A stretch of DNA of 64,000 nucleotides from positions 3,472,001 to 3,536,000 of the forward strand of contig NC_013131.1 in the NCBI RefSeq assembly GCF_000024025.1, given 5' to 3'. Below are positions 1 through 7,711 of this stretch, piece by piece (the first letter of the stretch is position 1; each line of letters starts with the position of its first letter). The notes under the pieces were generated by a model. That model worked only from the letters and a program-made list of their open reading frames with translations, made no database searches and was not told the DNA's origin. Position numbers and translations under genes: made by a program. This DNA comes from Catenulispora acidiphila DSM 44928. GTDB taxonomy: Bacteria; Actinomycetota; Actinomycetes; Streptomycetales; Catenulisporaceae.

Positions 1-767
1 TGGTTCTTGGCGTAGACACCGGACCAGAAGTCCGCGACGGCCTTCCCGGCGGCGTCGTCGAAGGTCGCCTTGCCGTTCGCCACCAGCGGCTGCCCGCCGC
101 TCTGGGCGATGTAGAGCGGGTAGTAGTCGAACCAGTTCTGGTAGAACTCGTTGGTCGCCGCCGGTGCGATGGCGTACTGCGCGGCGCCGGAGCTGAGGAG
201 TTTCTGTGCCGCGGCCTCGAAATCGGCGTACGTGGACAGCACCGGATGGTCCGGATCCAGTCCGGCGGCCTTGAACATGTCCTTGTTGTAGAAGATCATG
301 ACCGGGTTGCTCTTCCACGGCAGCTGGTAGTACTTGCCATCAGTGCTCTTGTACTCGGCCGCGACAGTCGCACCGCTGCGTCCCTCGACGTAGGACACGC
401 CATCGGCGAAGTCGTTCAAGGGCACCAGTCCGCCCTGCTTCACCCAGCCCGATATCGCCGACGGCGAGCCGTTGAACACCAGGCACGGCGCGTTCCCGGC
501 GGCGATCGCGGCGGTGATGACCTCCTCGGAGCTGCTGCCCGCGGGGATCTCCTCGCCGGTGACCTGTTGGTCCGGGTGCGCCTTGTTCCACAGGGCGACG
601 GTGGCTTTGCCCCAGGAGACTTCCTGGGCGTTGTTGGAGTACCAGATCTTGATCGGCCCGCTGCTGAGCTTTCCGCCGCCGGAGCCTCCGGAGCTGCATC
701 CCGCCAGCGTGAGGGCCGTGCAGGCCAGCGCCGCGACGGCGGCGGTGAACGTGCGCAATCTCGCCAT
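1..767 (-). CDS. Sugar-type ABC transporter substrate-binding lipoprotein (C-terminus outside window)
   Basis: Extracellular solute-binding protein, family 1, which captures a sugar outside the membrane and hands it to an ABC importer. The first 25 residues form a lipoprotein signal ending in the lipobox LAGC-SS, so the mature protein is lipid-anchored. The following text (IKIWYSNNAQ, then a GKYYQLPWKSNPVMIFYNKDMF stretch broken by family-typical spacing) is characteristic of maltose/oligosaccharide binding proteins. About 255 residues are present; roughly 150 more would lie to the left of the window. ATG at 765-767 was chosen because it gives a perfect signal peptide. Permeases are not in view, so the substrate is unknown. 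The stand-alone MsiK-like ATPase at the other end of the window is the kind of protein that energises such importers in actinomycetes (inference). Confidence 0.9.
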   Translation of the reverse strand, partial: MARLRTFTAAVAALACTALTLAGCSSGGSGGGKLSSGPIKIWYSNNAQEVSWGKATVALWNKAHPDQQVTGEEIPAGSSSEEVITAAIAAGNAPCLVFNGSPSAISGWVKQGGLVPLNDFADGVSYVEGRSGATVAAEYKSTDGKYYQLPWKSNPVMIFYNKDMFKAAGLDPDHPVLSTYADFEAAAQKLLSSGAAQYAIAPAATNEFYQNWFDYYPLYIAQSGGQPLVANGKATFDDAAGKAVADFWSGVYAKN

Positions 768-928
768 GGCTGATCCTCCCGAATCCGGCGTAAGGGGTTC
801 CAAAGCCCCTTCCCCGGAGTATGGGAATCAAAGCTCGAAGTCGTGTCCAGTCGGGATTTGCGCACCCCGGCGCGGCGGCGAATTCACTCGCCGCCGCGCC
901 GCGTGTCCGGCTACTGTGGTGCTCGGCG

Positions 929-956
929 CCCGGTGCGTAGGCAGCGGATACTTCTT
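929..956. repeat. 28-bp sequence also found at 28266-28293
   Basis: The stretch starting CCCGGTGCG and ending GGATACTTC is 24/28 identical to positions 28266-28293 in the same orientation. Here it runs straight into the tRNA 3' half; at the other site it runs into a 23S rRNA-like sequence. Its role is unknown. Confidence 0.5.
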
Positions 957-959
957 GGA

Positions 960-1032
960 TCTGAAGGTTGCCGGTTCGAGTCCGGCCCTCCTCCTTCACC
1001 GGAGGCGGTAGCTCAATGGGCAGAGCATCAGA
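960..1032 (+). pseudogene. Two tRNA halves in swapped order (3' half before 5' half)
   Basis: Positions 960-994 read as a tRNA 3' half: anticodon-stem strand TCTGA, variable loop, a perfect T arm (GCCGG-TTCGAGT-CCGGC at 970-986), acceptor strand CCTCCTC and a discriminator base. Eight bases later, 1002-1032 read as a 5' half: acceptor GAGGCGG, T8-A9, D arm GCTC-AATGGGCA-GAGC, and anticodon-stem strand TCAGA. TCAGA pairs perfectly with TCTGA and the acceptor strands pair except at one position, so both pieces derive from the same tRNA type. No 5' half lies before 960 and no T arm follows 1032. It is either a relic of two tandem tRNAs or a circularly permuted gene. No anticodon can be assigned. 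Confidence 0.55.
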
Positions 1033-1092
1033 CCGGCTATGCCGGGGTCCCCGCAGCCGATTTGATCTCGGGCGCCTTATTCGTTCCCTGTT

Positions 1093-1665
1093 TTACTTCA
1101 CCACCTCGTAATCGACGAACACGATGTTCTCGCCGACGCTCCGGGTGCTGATGAGCCGCAGCGGCTTCACGCCGCCGGCCGTCCCGAACAGGCGCGCTCC
1201 CTCGCCGACCACGACCGGGATCACCATGAGCCGGATCTCGTCGACGAGGTCCTGCTCGATCAGCGCGTGGACGAGCTGGAAGCTCGCGTACACCAGCACC
1301 TCGCCGTCGATCTCCTGCTTGATCCGGGCGACCTCGGCGGGCAGGTCGGCGCTGACGACCGTCGCGTTGGACCAGGCGGCGCTCTCCAAGCTGCCGGAGA
1401 CGACGTACTTCGGCATCGCGTTCAGCTTCTCCGCCCACGCGCCGTCCCGCCCCAGCCAGCGCGAGGCGAACCACTCGTCGGTCGTGCGCCCCAGCAGCAA
1501 CGCCTCGCCGGCCAGCGCCTCCGCGGCGAACGCCGCCGCCCACGGCGCCCGGTCCTGTCCCACGACCTGGTCGAACCAGCCGCCGAGGGCGAAGCCCTCC
1601 TTGCCGTCCGGGTCCTGCACGACGCCGTCGAGCGAGGCGTTGGTGCTGACGATGATCTTTCCCAT
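1093..1665 (-). CDS. Dihydrofolate reductase family protein (RibD C-terminal domain)
   Basis: A 190-residue protein of the RibD_C/DHFR-like fold: N-terminal MGKIIVSTNASLDGVVQDPDG, the VLLGRTT-like strand seen here as LLLGRTTDEWF, and a C-terminal EIRLMVIPVVVGEGARLF stretch, all typical of NADPH-binding reductases of this family that are not true folate enzymes. Substrate unknown. ATG 1663-1665 is preceded by GAGGGG at good spacing. The gene is divergent from the ECF sigma gene at 1819, with a long palindrome between them; small reductases of this kind are common partners or targets of SnoaL-tailed ECF sigma factors, so control by that sigma is likely (inference). Confidence 0.85.
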   Translation of the reverse strand: MGKIIVSTNASLDGVVQDPDGKEGFALGGWFDQVVGQDRAPWAAAFAAEALAGEALLLGRTTDEWFASRWLGRDGAWAEKLNAMPKYVVSGSLESAAWSNATVVSADLPAEVARIKQEIDGEVLVYASFQLVHALIEQDLVDEIRLMVIPVVVGEGARLFGTAGGVKPLRLISTRSVGENIVFVDYEVVK

Positions 1666-1719
1666 GATCGTTCCCCTCATCACTGCGGTACCCGCCCGCA
1701 CTGCGGTATCTGTCGGCCA

Positions 1720-1791
1720 TGCAGACACCGCGGCGGGCGCCCGATTGGGCGCCCCCGGACCGCCCAATCCGTGCGCCGCGAGGTGTCTGCA
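1720..1791. promoter_or_regulatory. Palindromic element shared with the second ECF locus
   Basis: Outer arms TGCAGACACC (1720-1729) and GGTGTCTGCA (1782-1791) enclose an inner pair ATTGGGCG and CGCCCAAT (1744-1768) separated by nine bases. The same inner pair with the same nine-base gap, and related GAC-GCCGCGG outer arms, lies at 42304-42366 between another ECF sigma gene and its divergent neighbour. It sits in the only space available for both promoters, so it is probably an operator or a structured divergent promoter element. Confidence 0.65.
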
Positions 1792-1818
1792 CAGAAAATG
1801 GGAACGGAAGGTGTGCTC

Positions 1819-2847
1819 ATGAAGGTAGGCGGAATGAGTGGAATGGCCACCAAAGCGATGACCTTGACGCAACGTGCCAGATCCGGCGACGGCGCGGCGT
1901 TCGACGAGCTCGTCGCCCCCTACCGCCGTGAACTCCAGGTGCACTGCTACCGCATGCTGGGCTCGTTCCAGGACGCCGAGGACGCGCTCCAGGACACGCT
2001 TCTCAGCGCCTGGCAAGGACTGAGCGGCTTCGAGGAACGCTCCTCGGTCCGCACCTGGCTCTACCGCATCGCCACCAACCGCTGCCTGAACGCCCGCCGC
2101 TCGGCGAGCCGCCGCAGCGCCAAGGAATGGAACGTCCCGGGCGTCGAGCCGCCGGCGCCGACCAGGCTCGGCGAGGTGTTCTGGCTGGAGCCCTTCCCCG
2201 ACGCCCTGCTCGAGGGCGTTCTCGACGCCTCACCACCCGGTCCCGAGGCGCGCTACGAGCAGAGCGAGGCGATCTCGCTGGCCTTCGTGACCGCGCTACA
2301 GGTGCTGCCGCCGCGACAGGTGGCGGTGCTGCTCCTACGCGACGTTCTCGGATACCACGGCGCCGAGGTCGCGGAGATGCTCGACACGACAGCGGAATCG
2401 GTGAGCAGCGCCCTGAAGCGAGCCCGCGCCGGCCTCGAGCGCCAGCGCTCTGCCAGCGCCCCAACCTCCGGCTCCTCCGAAGAAAGCGCACTCGCCGCCA
2501 AGTTCGCCACCGCCTACGAAGCCGCCGACATCGAAACCCTGATCGCCCTCCTGACCGACGACGTCTTCACCTCGATGCCCCCCATGCCCTTCGAGTACCA
2601 AGGCCGCGACGCCACCATCACCTTCCTCACCAGCATCCTGGCCACCGGCCGCCGCCACCGCCTGATCCCCACCCGAGCCAACAACCAACCCGCCTTCGGC
2701 GCCTACCTCCGCGGCACCGGCGCCACCAGCCACGGCGTAGGCCTCTTCGTCCTCGAAACCACCACCACCGGCATCAGCGCCATGACCCGCTTCGAGAACG
2801 GCGTCCTGCCCTGGTTCGGCCTGCCGCGCTCGATCCCGGCGGCTTAG
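1819..2847 (+). CDS. ECF sigma factor with SnoaL-like C-terminal domain
   Basis: 342-residue sigma-70 family factor. Region 2 lies at about residues 15-85 (FDELVAPYRRELQVHCYRMLG, then QDAEDALQDTLLSAWQGL and RTWLYRIATNRCLN), region 4 at about 155-210 (LPPRQVAVLLLRDVLGYHGAEVAEML, then ESVSSALKRAR). Residues about 220-340 form an NTF2/SnoaL-like domain ending PWFGLPRS, the layout of the SigG-like/TIGR02960 group, where this domain stands in for a classical anti-sigma factor. ATG 1819 has GGAAGG eight bases upstream; the frame is open further upstream but has no better site. It shares its control region with the RibD-type gene and is homologous to the sigma factor at 42421. Confidence 0.9.
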   Translation: MKVGGMSGMATKAMTLTQRARSGDGAAFDELVAPYRRELQVHCYRMLGSFQDAEDALQDTLLSAWQGLSGFEERSSVRTWLYRIATNRCLNARRSASRRSAKEWNVPGVEPPAPTRLGEVFWLEPFPDALLEGVLDASPPGPEARYEQSEAISLAFVTALQVLPPRQVAVLLLRDVLGYHGAEVAEMLDTTAESVSSALKRARAGLERQRSASAPTSGSSEESALAAKFATAYEAADIETLIALLTDDVFTSMPPMPFEYQGRDATITFLTSILATGRRHRLIPTRANNQPAFGAYLRGTGATSHGVGLFVLETTTTGISAMTRFENGVLPWFGLPRSIPAA

Positions 2848-2919
2848 GGGGTGCGGTTGCGGTTGGTTGGTGGTTTCAGAAGCTCTTTACGGCGCCCCTG
2901 ACTGATGTGTGGGCGGTGT

Positions 2920-3917
2920 GGGCGGCTGGTGCGGTTTGTTTGTGGGTTTTCAGAAGCTTTTTACGTCTTCGAGCATGGTTTGATGGCCTCGCAGGGGGCG
3001 CAGTTCGGTGGAGCACCGCATTCCACGCTGGCGGCCGGCGGTGGTGGGGCGACACGACCGCGCGCAGGTCCGAGTCACTGCGCACGCGTTGGGGTTGGCG
3101 GGTGGCGGCCGCGTTTGAGGGGCACCAGAAGTCAGGTCAAGGGCAGGGCCTCCGGCGGCGCCTTCGCGGCGAGCGGCCTCGCTCCGGGGAGGGGGCGGTC
3201 GCGCTGTCCGGCGGCGGTCGTTGCTTGTGGTCGCCTTAGTCCCGGATTCCCCGTCGCGTCGGCGGGCTCTGCCAATCTTTTCGGCCTGGCGGTGTAAAGT
3301 CGGATCGCTTTTGCTGTGGTTGAGAAACGCTCGACTTGACACCGCCAGTCCGAAAAGATTGGCAGAGCCCGCCGACGCGACGGGGAATCCGGGACACAAC
3401 CCCGTATGGTGTGGAGGATCCACCGGCGTGGGTGGCAGGCTGCTGCTTCATCTACTCGCCGACACCTTCGGGAAAGGCAGTTGCGCCTTTCGCTCAAGTC
3501 GCACGAAACAGCACCCCGGCAATTGCGATCCGACTTGACTCCGCCAGGCCGAAATGATTCCGTCTACGGCGACGACAGCGATGAGGGATCCGGGGTAAAG
3601 GCGACCAACACTCAGACCGGCACCGAACAACCCAACCCGGCCCAACCCCCCGTTGCAGAGTGCCCCCGCCGGAGGCGCCTGCCCTTGACGTTGACTTCTG
3701 GTGCCCCTCAAACGCGGCCGCCACCCGCCAACCCCAACGCATGCGCAGTGACTCGGACCCGCGCGCGGTCGCGTCCCTCCACCACCGCCGGCCGCCAGCG
3801 TGGAATGCGGTGCTCCACCGAACTGCGCCCCCTGCGAGGCCATCAAACCATGCTCGAAGACGTAAAAAGCTTCTAAATACCCACAAACCAGCCGCACCAG
3901 CCCACACCCCGCCACCC
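2920..3917. repeat. Nested large inverted repeat (about 1 kb), no coding content
   Basis: The outer arms, about 2920-3163 and 3666-3917, are inverted copies of each other over roughly 245 bp with small differences (for example GCATGGTTTGATGGCCTCGC in one arm and its complement in the other). Inside lies a second, almost perfect inverted repeat, 3241-3303 against 3333-3395, and a third diverged copy of that unit at about 3525-3605. The open frames here are only reflections of the repeat. A shorter related copy occurs at 5430-5560. It behaves like a palindromic, transposase-less repeat family (MITE-like), but no terminal transposase signals could be assigned. Confidence 0.75.
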
Positions 3918-3920
3918 GTT

Positions 3921-4180
3921 ACCTTTTAGGAGTCCCCGCAAGGGGGACGATCTGGCCTCTGGGCCTGGTATGGCTCCTCCACCCTGTCGCCGCCGTTGGC
4001 GGTATGGCCTTGTGTGTGTTGCCGCCGGGCTTGGAGCACTGCTTGACCGCTGATAAGGGGCCTGGTCTGCTCCCGTGCCCGGTGCAAGACCGGGGGTGTA
4101 GGGAGTGGCCTGTGTAACGTGGTTGCTGGCGCGCGGTGCATGGGTTTAGGCCAGGTCGGCACGATGGATGGAGGGTCTTC
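3921..4180 (+). ncRNA. Candidate IS110 bridge RNA region
   Basis: The non-coding left end of the element shows consecutive hairpins: GTCCCC-GCAA-GGGGGAC at about 3932-3949, a GCCGCC/GGCGGT stem near 3990-4005, and a CCGGTGCAAGACCGGG stem near 4078-4095. In IS110-group elements this position encodes the bridge (seek) RNA that pairs with target and donor DNA. The assignment rests on position and visible stems only; guide loops were not matched to the flanks. Confidence 0.45.
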
Positions 4181-5380
4181 GTGTACGACACCAGCGGCAT
4201 CGGCGTCTTCCTCGGTTTGGACGTCGGCAAGGGCGAGCACCACGGGCACGGGCTGACCCCGGCCGGAAAGAAGGTGTTCGACAAGCAGTTGCCGAACAGC
4301 GAGCCGAGGCTGCGGCAGGTGTTCGACAAGCTCAAGGCCAAGTTCGGTACCGTGCTGGTGATCGTGGACCAGCCGGCGAACATCGGGGCGCTGCCGCTGA
4401 CCGTGGCGCGGGACTGCGGCTGCGAGGTCGCCTACCTGCCGGGTTTGGCGATGCGCCGGTTGGCCGACACCTACGAGGGCGAGGCCAAGACCGACGCCCG
4501 CGACGCGTTCGTCATCGCCGACGTCGCCCGCACCAACCCGCGCACCCTGCGGCAGATCACCGTCACCGACCAGACCGAGGCCGAGCTGGCCATGCTCGTC
4601 GGGTTCGACGACGACCTGGCTGGCGAATCCACCCGCACCTCCAACCGGCTGCGCGGCCTGCTCGCCCAGATCCACCCGTCCCTGGAGCGCGTCCTCGGCA
4701 AGCGGATCCGCCACCCGGCCGTCCTGGAACTGCTGAGCCGCTACGGCTCCCCGCAGCAGCTGCACCAGGCCGGAGGCGACCAGATCGCGGCGGTCCTGAA
4801 GCCGAAGGCGCCGCGGATGGCCGCCCGCCTGGCCGCTGAGATCACCACCGCGCTGGCCGAGCAGACCGTCGTCGTGCCCGGCACCACCGCAGCCGAGGTC
4901 ATCGTGCCCTCGCTGGCCCGGCAGCTGGCCGAGATCCTCACCCAACGCGACGCGCTGGAGGGCCGGCTGGCAGCCCTGCTGGAGGCCCACCCTCTTCACC
5001 GACTCCTGACCTCCATGCCCGGCGTCGGGGTCAGGATCGCCGCCACAGTGCTGATCACCATCGGCGACGGCCGCACCTTCCCCGACGCCGACCACCTGGC
5101 CTCCTACGCCGGACTGTCCCCGGCCACCAAATCCTCCGGCTCCTCGATCAAAGGCGAACACGCACCCAAGCGCGGAAACCGGCAGCTCAAACGGGCCATG
5201 TTCCTGTCCGCGTTCGCCGCCCTGCACGACCCCGCCTCCCGCGACTATTACGACCGGCACCGCAACAGCGGCAAAACCCACACCCAGGCCCTGCTACGCC
5301 TGGCCCGCCGCCGGATTACCGTCCTGTTCGCCATGCTCCGCGACGGCTGCCTCTACGAATCCCGCCCGGCATCAGCATGA
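4181..5380 (+). CDS. IS110-family transposase
   Basis: 399 residues. The N-terminal DEDD RuvC-like nuclease domain begins GVFLGLDVGKGEHHGH, followed by VIVDQPANIGALPL and KTDARDAFVIAD, with acidic residues at the positions expected of DEDD recombinases. The C-terminal Transposase_20 domain has LTSMPGVGVRIAATVL at about residues 270-290, where the family's catalytic Ser is found, then a Lys/Arg-rich end. GTG 4181 is preceded by GGAGGG six bases upstream. The reading frame is complete, so the element may still be active. Nothing in the sequence ties it functionally to the neighbouring genes. Confidence 0.93.
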   Translation: MYDTSGIGVFLGLDVGKGEHHGHGLTPAGKKVFDKQLPNSEPRLRQVFDKLKAKFGTVLVIVDQPANIGALPLTVARDCGCEVAYLPGLAMRRLADTYEGEAKTDARDAFVIADVARTNPRTLRQITVTDQTEAELAMLVGFDDDLAGESTRTSNRLRGLLAQIHPSLERVLGKRIRHPAVLELLSRYGSPQQLHQAGGDQIAAVLKPKAPRMAARLAAEITTALAEQTVVVPGTTAAEVIVPSLARQLAEILTQRDALEGRLAALLEAHPLHRLLTSMPGVGVRIAATVLITIGDGRTFPDADHLASYAGLSPATKSSGSSIKGEHAPKRGNRQLKRAMFLSAFAALHDPASRDYYDRHRNSGKTHTQALLRLARRRITVLFAMLRDGCLYESRPASA

Positions 5381-5416
5381 TCAAACCGCTTCCCCTCTTG
5401 ACGAAAAACATAGGGG

Positions 5417-5560
5417 CACACATAAGTCATGAGCGCCCTCTTTACGGCTTCGCGCGGGTGTTGATGGCCTCGCAAGGGGCGCAGTTCGGTGGGGGGTGGC
5501 TGGGGTGCGCTGGTGGCCGGCGGTAGTGCGTAAAAGTTTCTAAGGACCCGCCAGCTAACC
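5417..5560 (+). repeat. Short copy of the palindromic repeat family
   Basis: Contains TTTACGGCTTCG, TTGATGGCCTCGCA and GGGGCGCAGTTCGGTGG in the same order and strand as 2961-3011, and ends in TAAAAGTTTCTAA like the right arm near 3862-3876. It is the distal part of the repeat split by the IS110 element, or a separate short copy. The rest of 5381-5610 has no gene. Confidence 0.6.
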
Positions 5561-5610
5561 GCGCTAATTGCGCCTCAGCCATCCACTCACCAAGCCCGAG
5601 CCCACGAAAA

Positions 5611-5641
5611 GGCGGTGCCGACCGATCCGGTCAGCACCGCC
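5611..5641 (-). terminator. Intrinsic terminator of the PQQ-propeller gene
   Basis: Stem GGCGGTGC-C-GACC with GGTC-A-GCACCGCC around a five-base loop, followed on the minus strand by TTTT. It lies 17 bases past the stop codon at 5658. Confidence 0.8.
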
Positions 5642-5657
5642 CCTCGCACTGCGAGCC

Positions 5658-7397
5658 CTACCGCAGCGCGAAAGCCACCACATCCGCGCCCTTCTCAGGC
5701 GCGGCCGGCAGCACGATCAGCCGGTTGCCCGCGACGTAAGCCGCGGCTGTTGGACCGCTCCAGTCCTTGCTGAGCGGGTCGGTGAGGCCGGATGACGTGG
5801 CGGTGCCGTCCTTTGTCGCGAAGGCTACGAGGTGTGCGGGGGTGTCGGCGGTGCCGCTTTCGAAGACGGTCACCTTGTCGGCGGTCAGGGCGGCGATGGT
5901 GACCGGGCCGGCGGGGGTCGCGGGGGCGCGCCACAGGCCGCTGTCCGAGGTCAGGTCGACGGCGACGAGGGAGGTGTGCGTGTCCTTGTCCGCGGTGGGT
6001 GCCACCAGGGTTCTGTCCTGGACGTGGGCCACGGGGTGCTGCTGTCCTTGCGGGCCGGTGTTCAGGTCTATGGCGCCGAAGTCGCCGGTGCCGGGGACCG
6101 CTGACAGGAGCTTGCCGTTGGCGTCGAAGGAGTAGTAGCGCTCGCCGCCCTGGGAGGCGACGTGGACGATCGTCGGGTCCGCCGGCTGGACCAGGGTGAT
6201 CTGCGCGCCGTCCAGGCCTTCGCGCGGCAGGGGGGTGGTCCACAGCGTGCGGCCCGAGTGCGGGTCCTTCGCGGCCACCGCCATCCCGGCGCCGCAGTTC
6301 TCGACCACAGCCACCTCCGAGCTCTTCGCGCCGAGCTGATACAGCAGGCACGCCGGCTTCGCCTTGGCCAGGTCCTCGGTCCACAGCTGCTTGCCGTCGG
6401 CGGCGTTCCACGCCGTCACCGACGTGCCGACCTGCCCCGCCACCACCTCGCCGCCGAAGGACATCAGCGGCTGCGTCCCGGCTCCCGCGCCGGGAGCGGC
6501 CGAGAGCTGGGTGCTCCACACCTGGCGGCCGGTGTCGGTGTCGATCGCGGTGATCGTGGTGCAATTGCCGGACGGCCCGGACTGCACCAGACCGATCTTG
6601 CCGGCGGCCACCTGGCTCATCGCGCAGATCGACGCGCCCGGACCGCCCGGCGCTGGCGCGGCCCACAGCGACTTCCCACTCTCGGCGTCATACGCCTTCA
6701 GCGCGGTGGCGTCCCCACGCACGATCGCCTTGTCGTCCACCATCCAGCTGCCGACGACCGTCGCGGAATCCCCGCCGGCCGGCGCGGTCCACACCGCGGC
6801 GACGCCCTTGTCGACGGTCCGCGTGTCCTGACTCATGGGCACGGTCGGACCACCGGAGGTCGAGGACTGCTTCGAGTTCCCGCCCAACGTGATCACACCC
6901 ACGACGACCGCCCCGGCGACGAGCACCGCCGCGGCCGAGGCGCCGATGATCGCCGTGCGCCGGCTCTTCTTCGGCGGCGCGAGCGGCATCGGCGGAGCCG
7001 GCTGTGTCTCAGGCCGGTAAGAGAACTGCGGCGGCGGCGGGATGACGTACTGCTCGTACCCGCCGGCGCTGCCGCCCCACCCGGAAGGAACACCCTGCGA
7101 CGACCGCTGCTCGAAGGGCGGCGTCTGCGGCGTCTGCGGCCTCTGCTGCTGCGGAGGCCGAGGCTGCTGCTGCGGCTGCGCACGCGCCTGCCCGTGATCC
7201 CCACCATGGTGCAGCCCCGGAAACCTCGACCCCTGCCGCCGCTGCTGCTCCTGCCCCGGCATCTCCTCATCCGGCCGATACGGCGAATGCATCGGCGGCG
7301 GCGCCGGCCGCGGCGACGTCTCGTACGGCGGAGCGTCCTGCGGAGGCGGCGCAAACGGGCTCGGCCGGTTGTCCTCGTCACGCGGTGGTGTGCTCAT
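5658..7397 (-). CDS. Membrane-anchored PQQ-type beta-propeller protein
   Basis: 579 residues. The first 145 are proline/glutamine-rich and cytoplasmic (MSTPPRDEDNRPSPFAPPPQ), followed by a basic KKSRR stop-transfer flank, one transmembrane helix at about 147-172, and an extracytoplasmic PQQ-like propeller with repeated blades of the form AYDAESGKSLWAAP, AIDTDTGRQVWSTQ, AWNAADGKQLWTE and DPHSGRTLWTT. Actinomycete proteins of this layout are common and of unknown function; the propeller more likely acts as a sensor or scaffold than an enzyme, and no PQQ-enzyme catalytic residues were identified. No kinase domain is present although the architecture resembles the sensor half of PASTA/PQQ kinases. 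It is monocistronic, with its own terminator. Confidence 0.8.
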   Translation of the reverse strand: MSTPPRDEDNRPSPFAPPPQDAPPYETSPRPAPPPMHSPYRPDEEMPGQEQQRRQGSRFPGLHHGGDHGQARAQPQQQPRPPQQQRPQTPQTPPFEQRSSQGVPSGWGGSAGGYEQYVIPPPPQFSYRPETQPAPPMPLAPPKKSRRTAIIGASAAAVLVAGAVVVGVITLGGNSKQSSTSGGPTVPMSQDTRTVDKGVAAVWTAPAGGDSATVVGSWMVDDKAIVRGDATALKAYDAESGKSLWAAPAPGGPGASICAMSQVAAGKIGLVQSGPSGNCTTITAIDTDTGRQVWSTQLSAAPGAGAGTQPLMSFGGEVVAGQVGTSVTAWNAADGKQLWTEDLAKAKPACLLYQLGAKSSEVAVVENCGAGMAVAAKDPHSGRTLWTTPLPREGLDGAQITLVQPADPTIVHVASQGGERYYSFDANGKLLSAVPGTGDFGAIDLNTGPQGQQHPVAHVQDRTLVAPTADKDTHTSLVAVDLTSDSGLWRAPATPAGPVTIAALTADKVTVFESGTADTPAHLVAFATKDGTATSSGLTDPLSKDWSGPTAAAYVAGNRLIVLPAAPEKGADVVAFALR

Positions 7398-7534
7398 CTT
7401 GTCCAGTCCCTACTTGAGACGTTCCAGGTGAAGCGGGAACCGTCTCGCGCAAGCCGCCGACCAACCCGCGACAGAACAACGAGATCCCCCCGAGAGGATT
7501 TTATCGATCCCCCGCTCGTCTCCGAAACCCGACA

Positions 7535-7552
7535 CCCGCCTTATCAGGCGGG
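7535..7552 (-). terminator. Hairpin, probably the ancestral GH3 terminator
   Basis: CCCGCC-TTATCA-GGCGGG. It lies 18 bases past a TAA that ends the left copy of the 23-bp repeat, the spacing expected of a terminator for the gene that once ended there (see the GH3 gene at 24455). Confidence 0.45.
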
Positions 7553-7570
7553 ACGGCCGCCGCCGACCCT

Positions 7571-7593
7571 TACTTCAACCCACCCCGCAGCGC
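7571..7593. repeat. Left copy of 23-bp direct repeat (candidate attachment site)
   Basis: Starts TACTTCAACC and ends CCCGCAGCGC; identical over 23 bp and in the same orientation as 24456-24478, which is the 3' end of the GH3 gene. On the minus strand the left copy also reads ALRGGLK followed by a stop codon. Confidence 0.6.
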
Positions 7594-7711
7594 TTGTCGG
7601 CATCGGCGATGCGGCGGGTGTACGGCGCCAGAAGCTGGCAGCAGCGGACCAACGATCCTGGTGGCCAGCGGCATCCCGCCCGAGGCGCCAGTGAATGTGG
7701 CGCCGTGCCTG

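Larger units (their letters stand above)
3918..5416 (+). mobile_element. IS110-family insertion sequence inside the palindromic repeat
   Basis: About 1.5 kb with one transposase gene and a roughly 260-bp non-coding left end, the IS110-group layout. Boundaries are inferred by comparing the flanks with the intact left arm of the surrounding repeat: sequence before about 3917 (CGCACCAGCC, CACACC, CGCC) resumes after about 5417 as CACACATAAGTCATGAGCGCC, matching the complement of 2889-2925. No terminal inverted repeats are evident, as usual for this family. Exact ends may be off by several bases. Confidence 0.7.
7398..7711. other. Intergenic: promoter region and direct-repeat boundary
   Basis: Carries the upstream region of the propeller gene, a hairpin (7535-7552), the left 23-bp repeat (7571-7593) and about 120 bp before the Shedu-like gene ends. 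No gene was seen. Confidence 0.6.

Noticed and set aside
3132-3915. Several overlapping frames of 70-160 codons
   Set aside because: They mirror each other across the inverted repeat and encode nothing recognisable.
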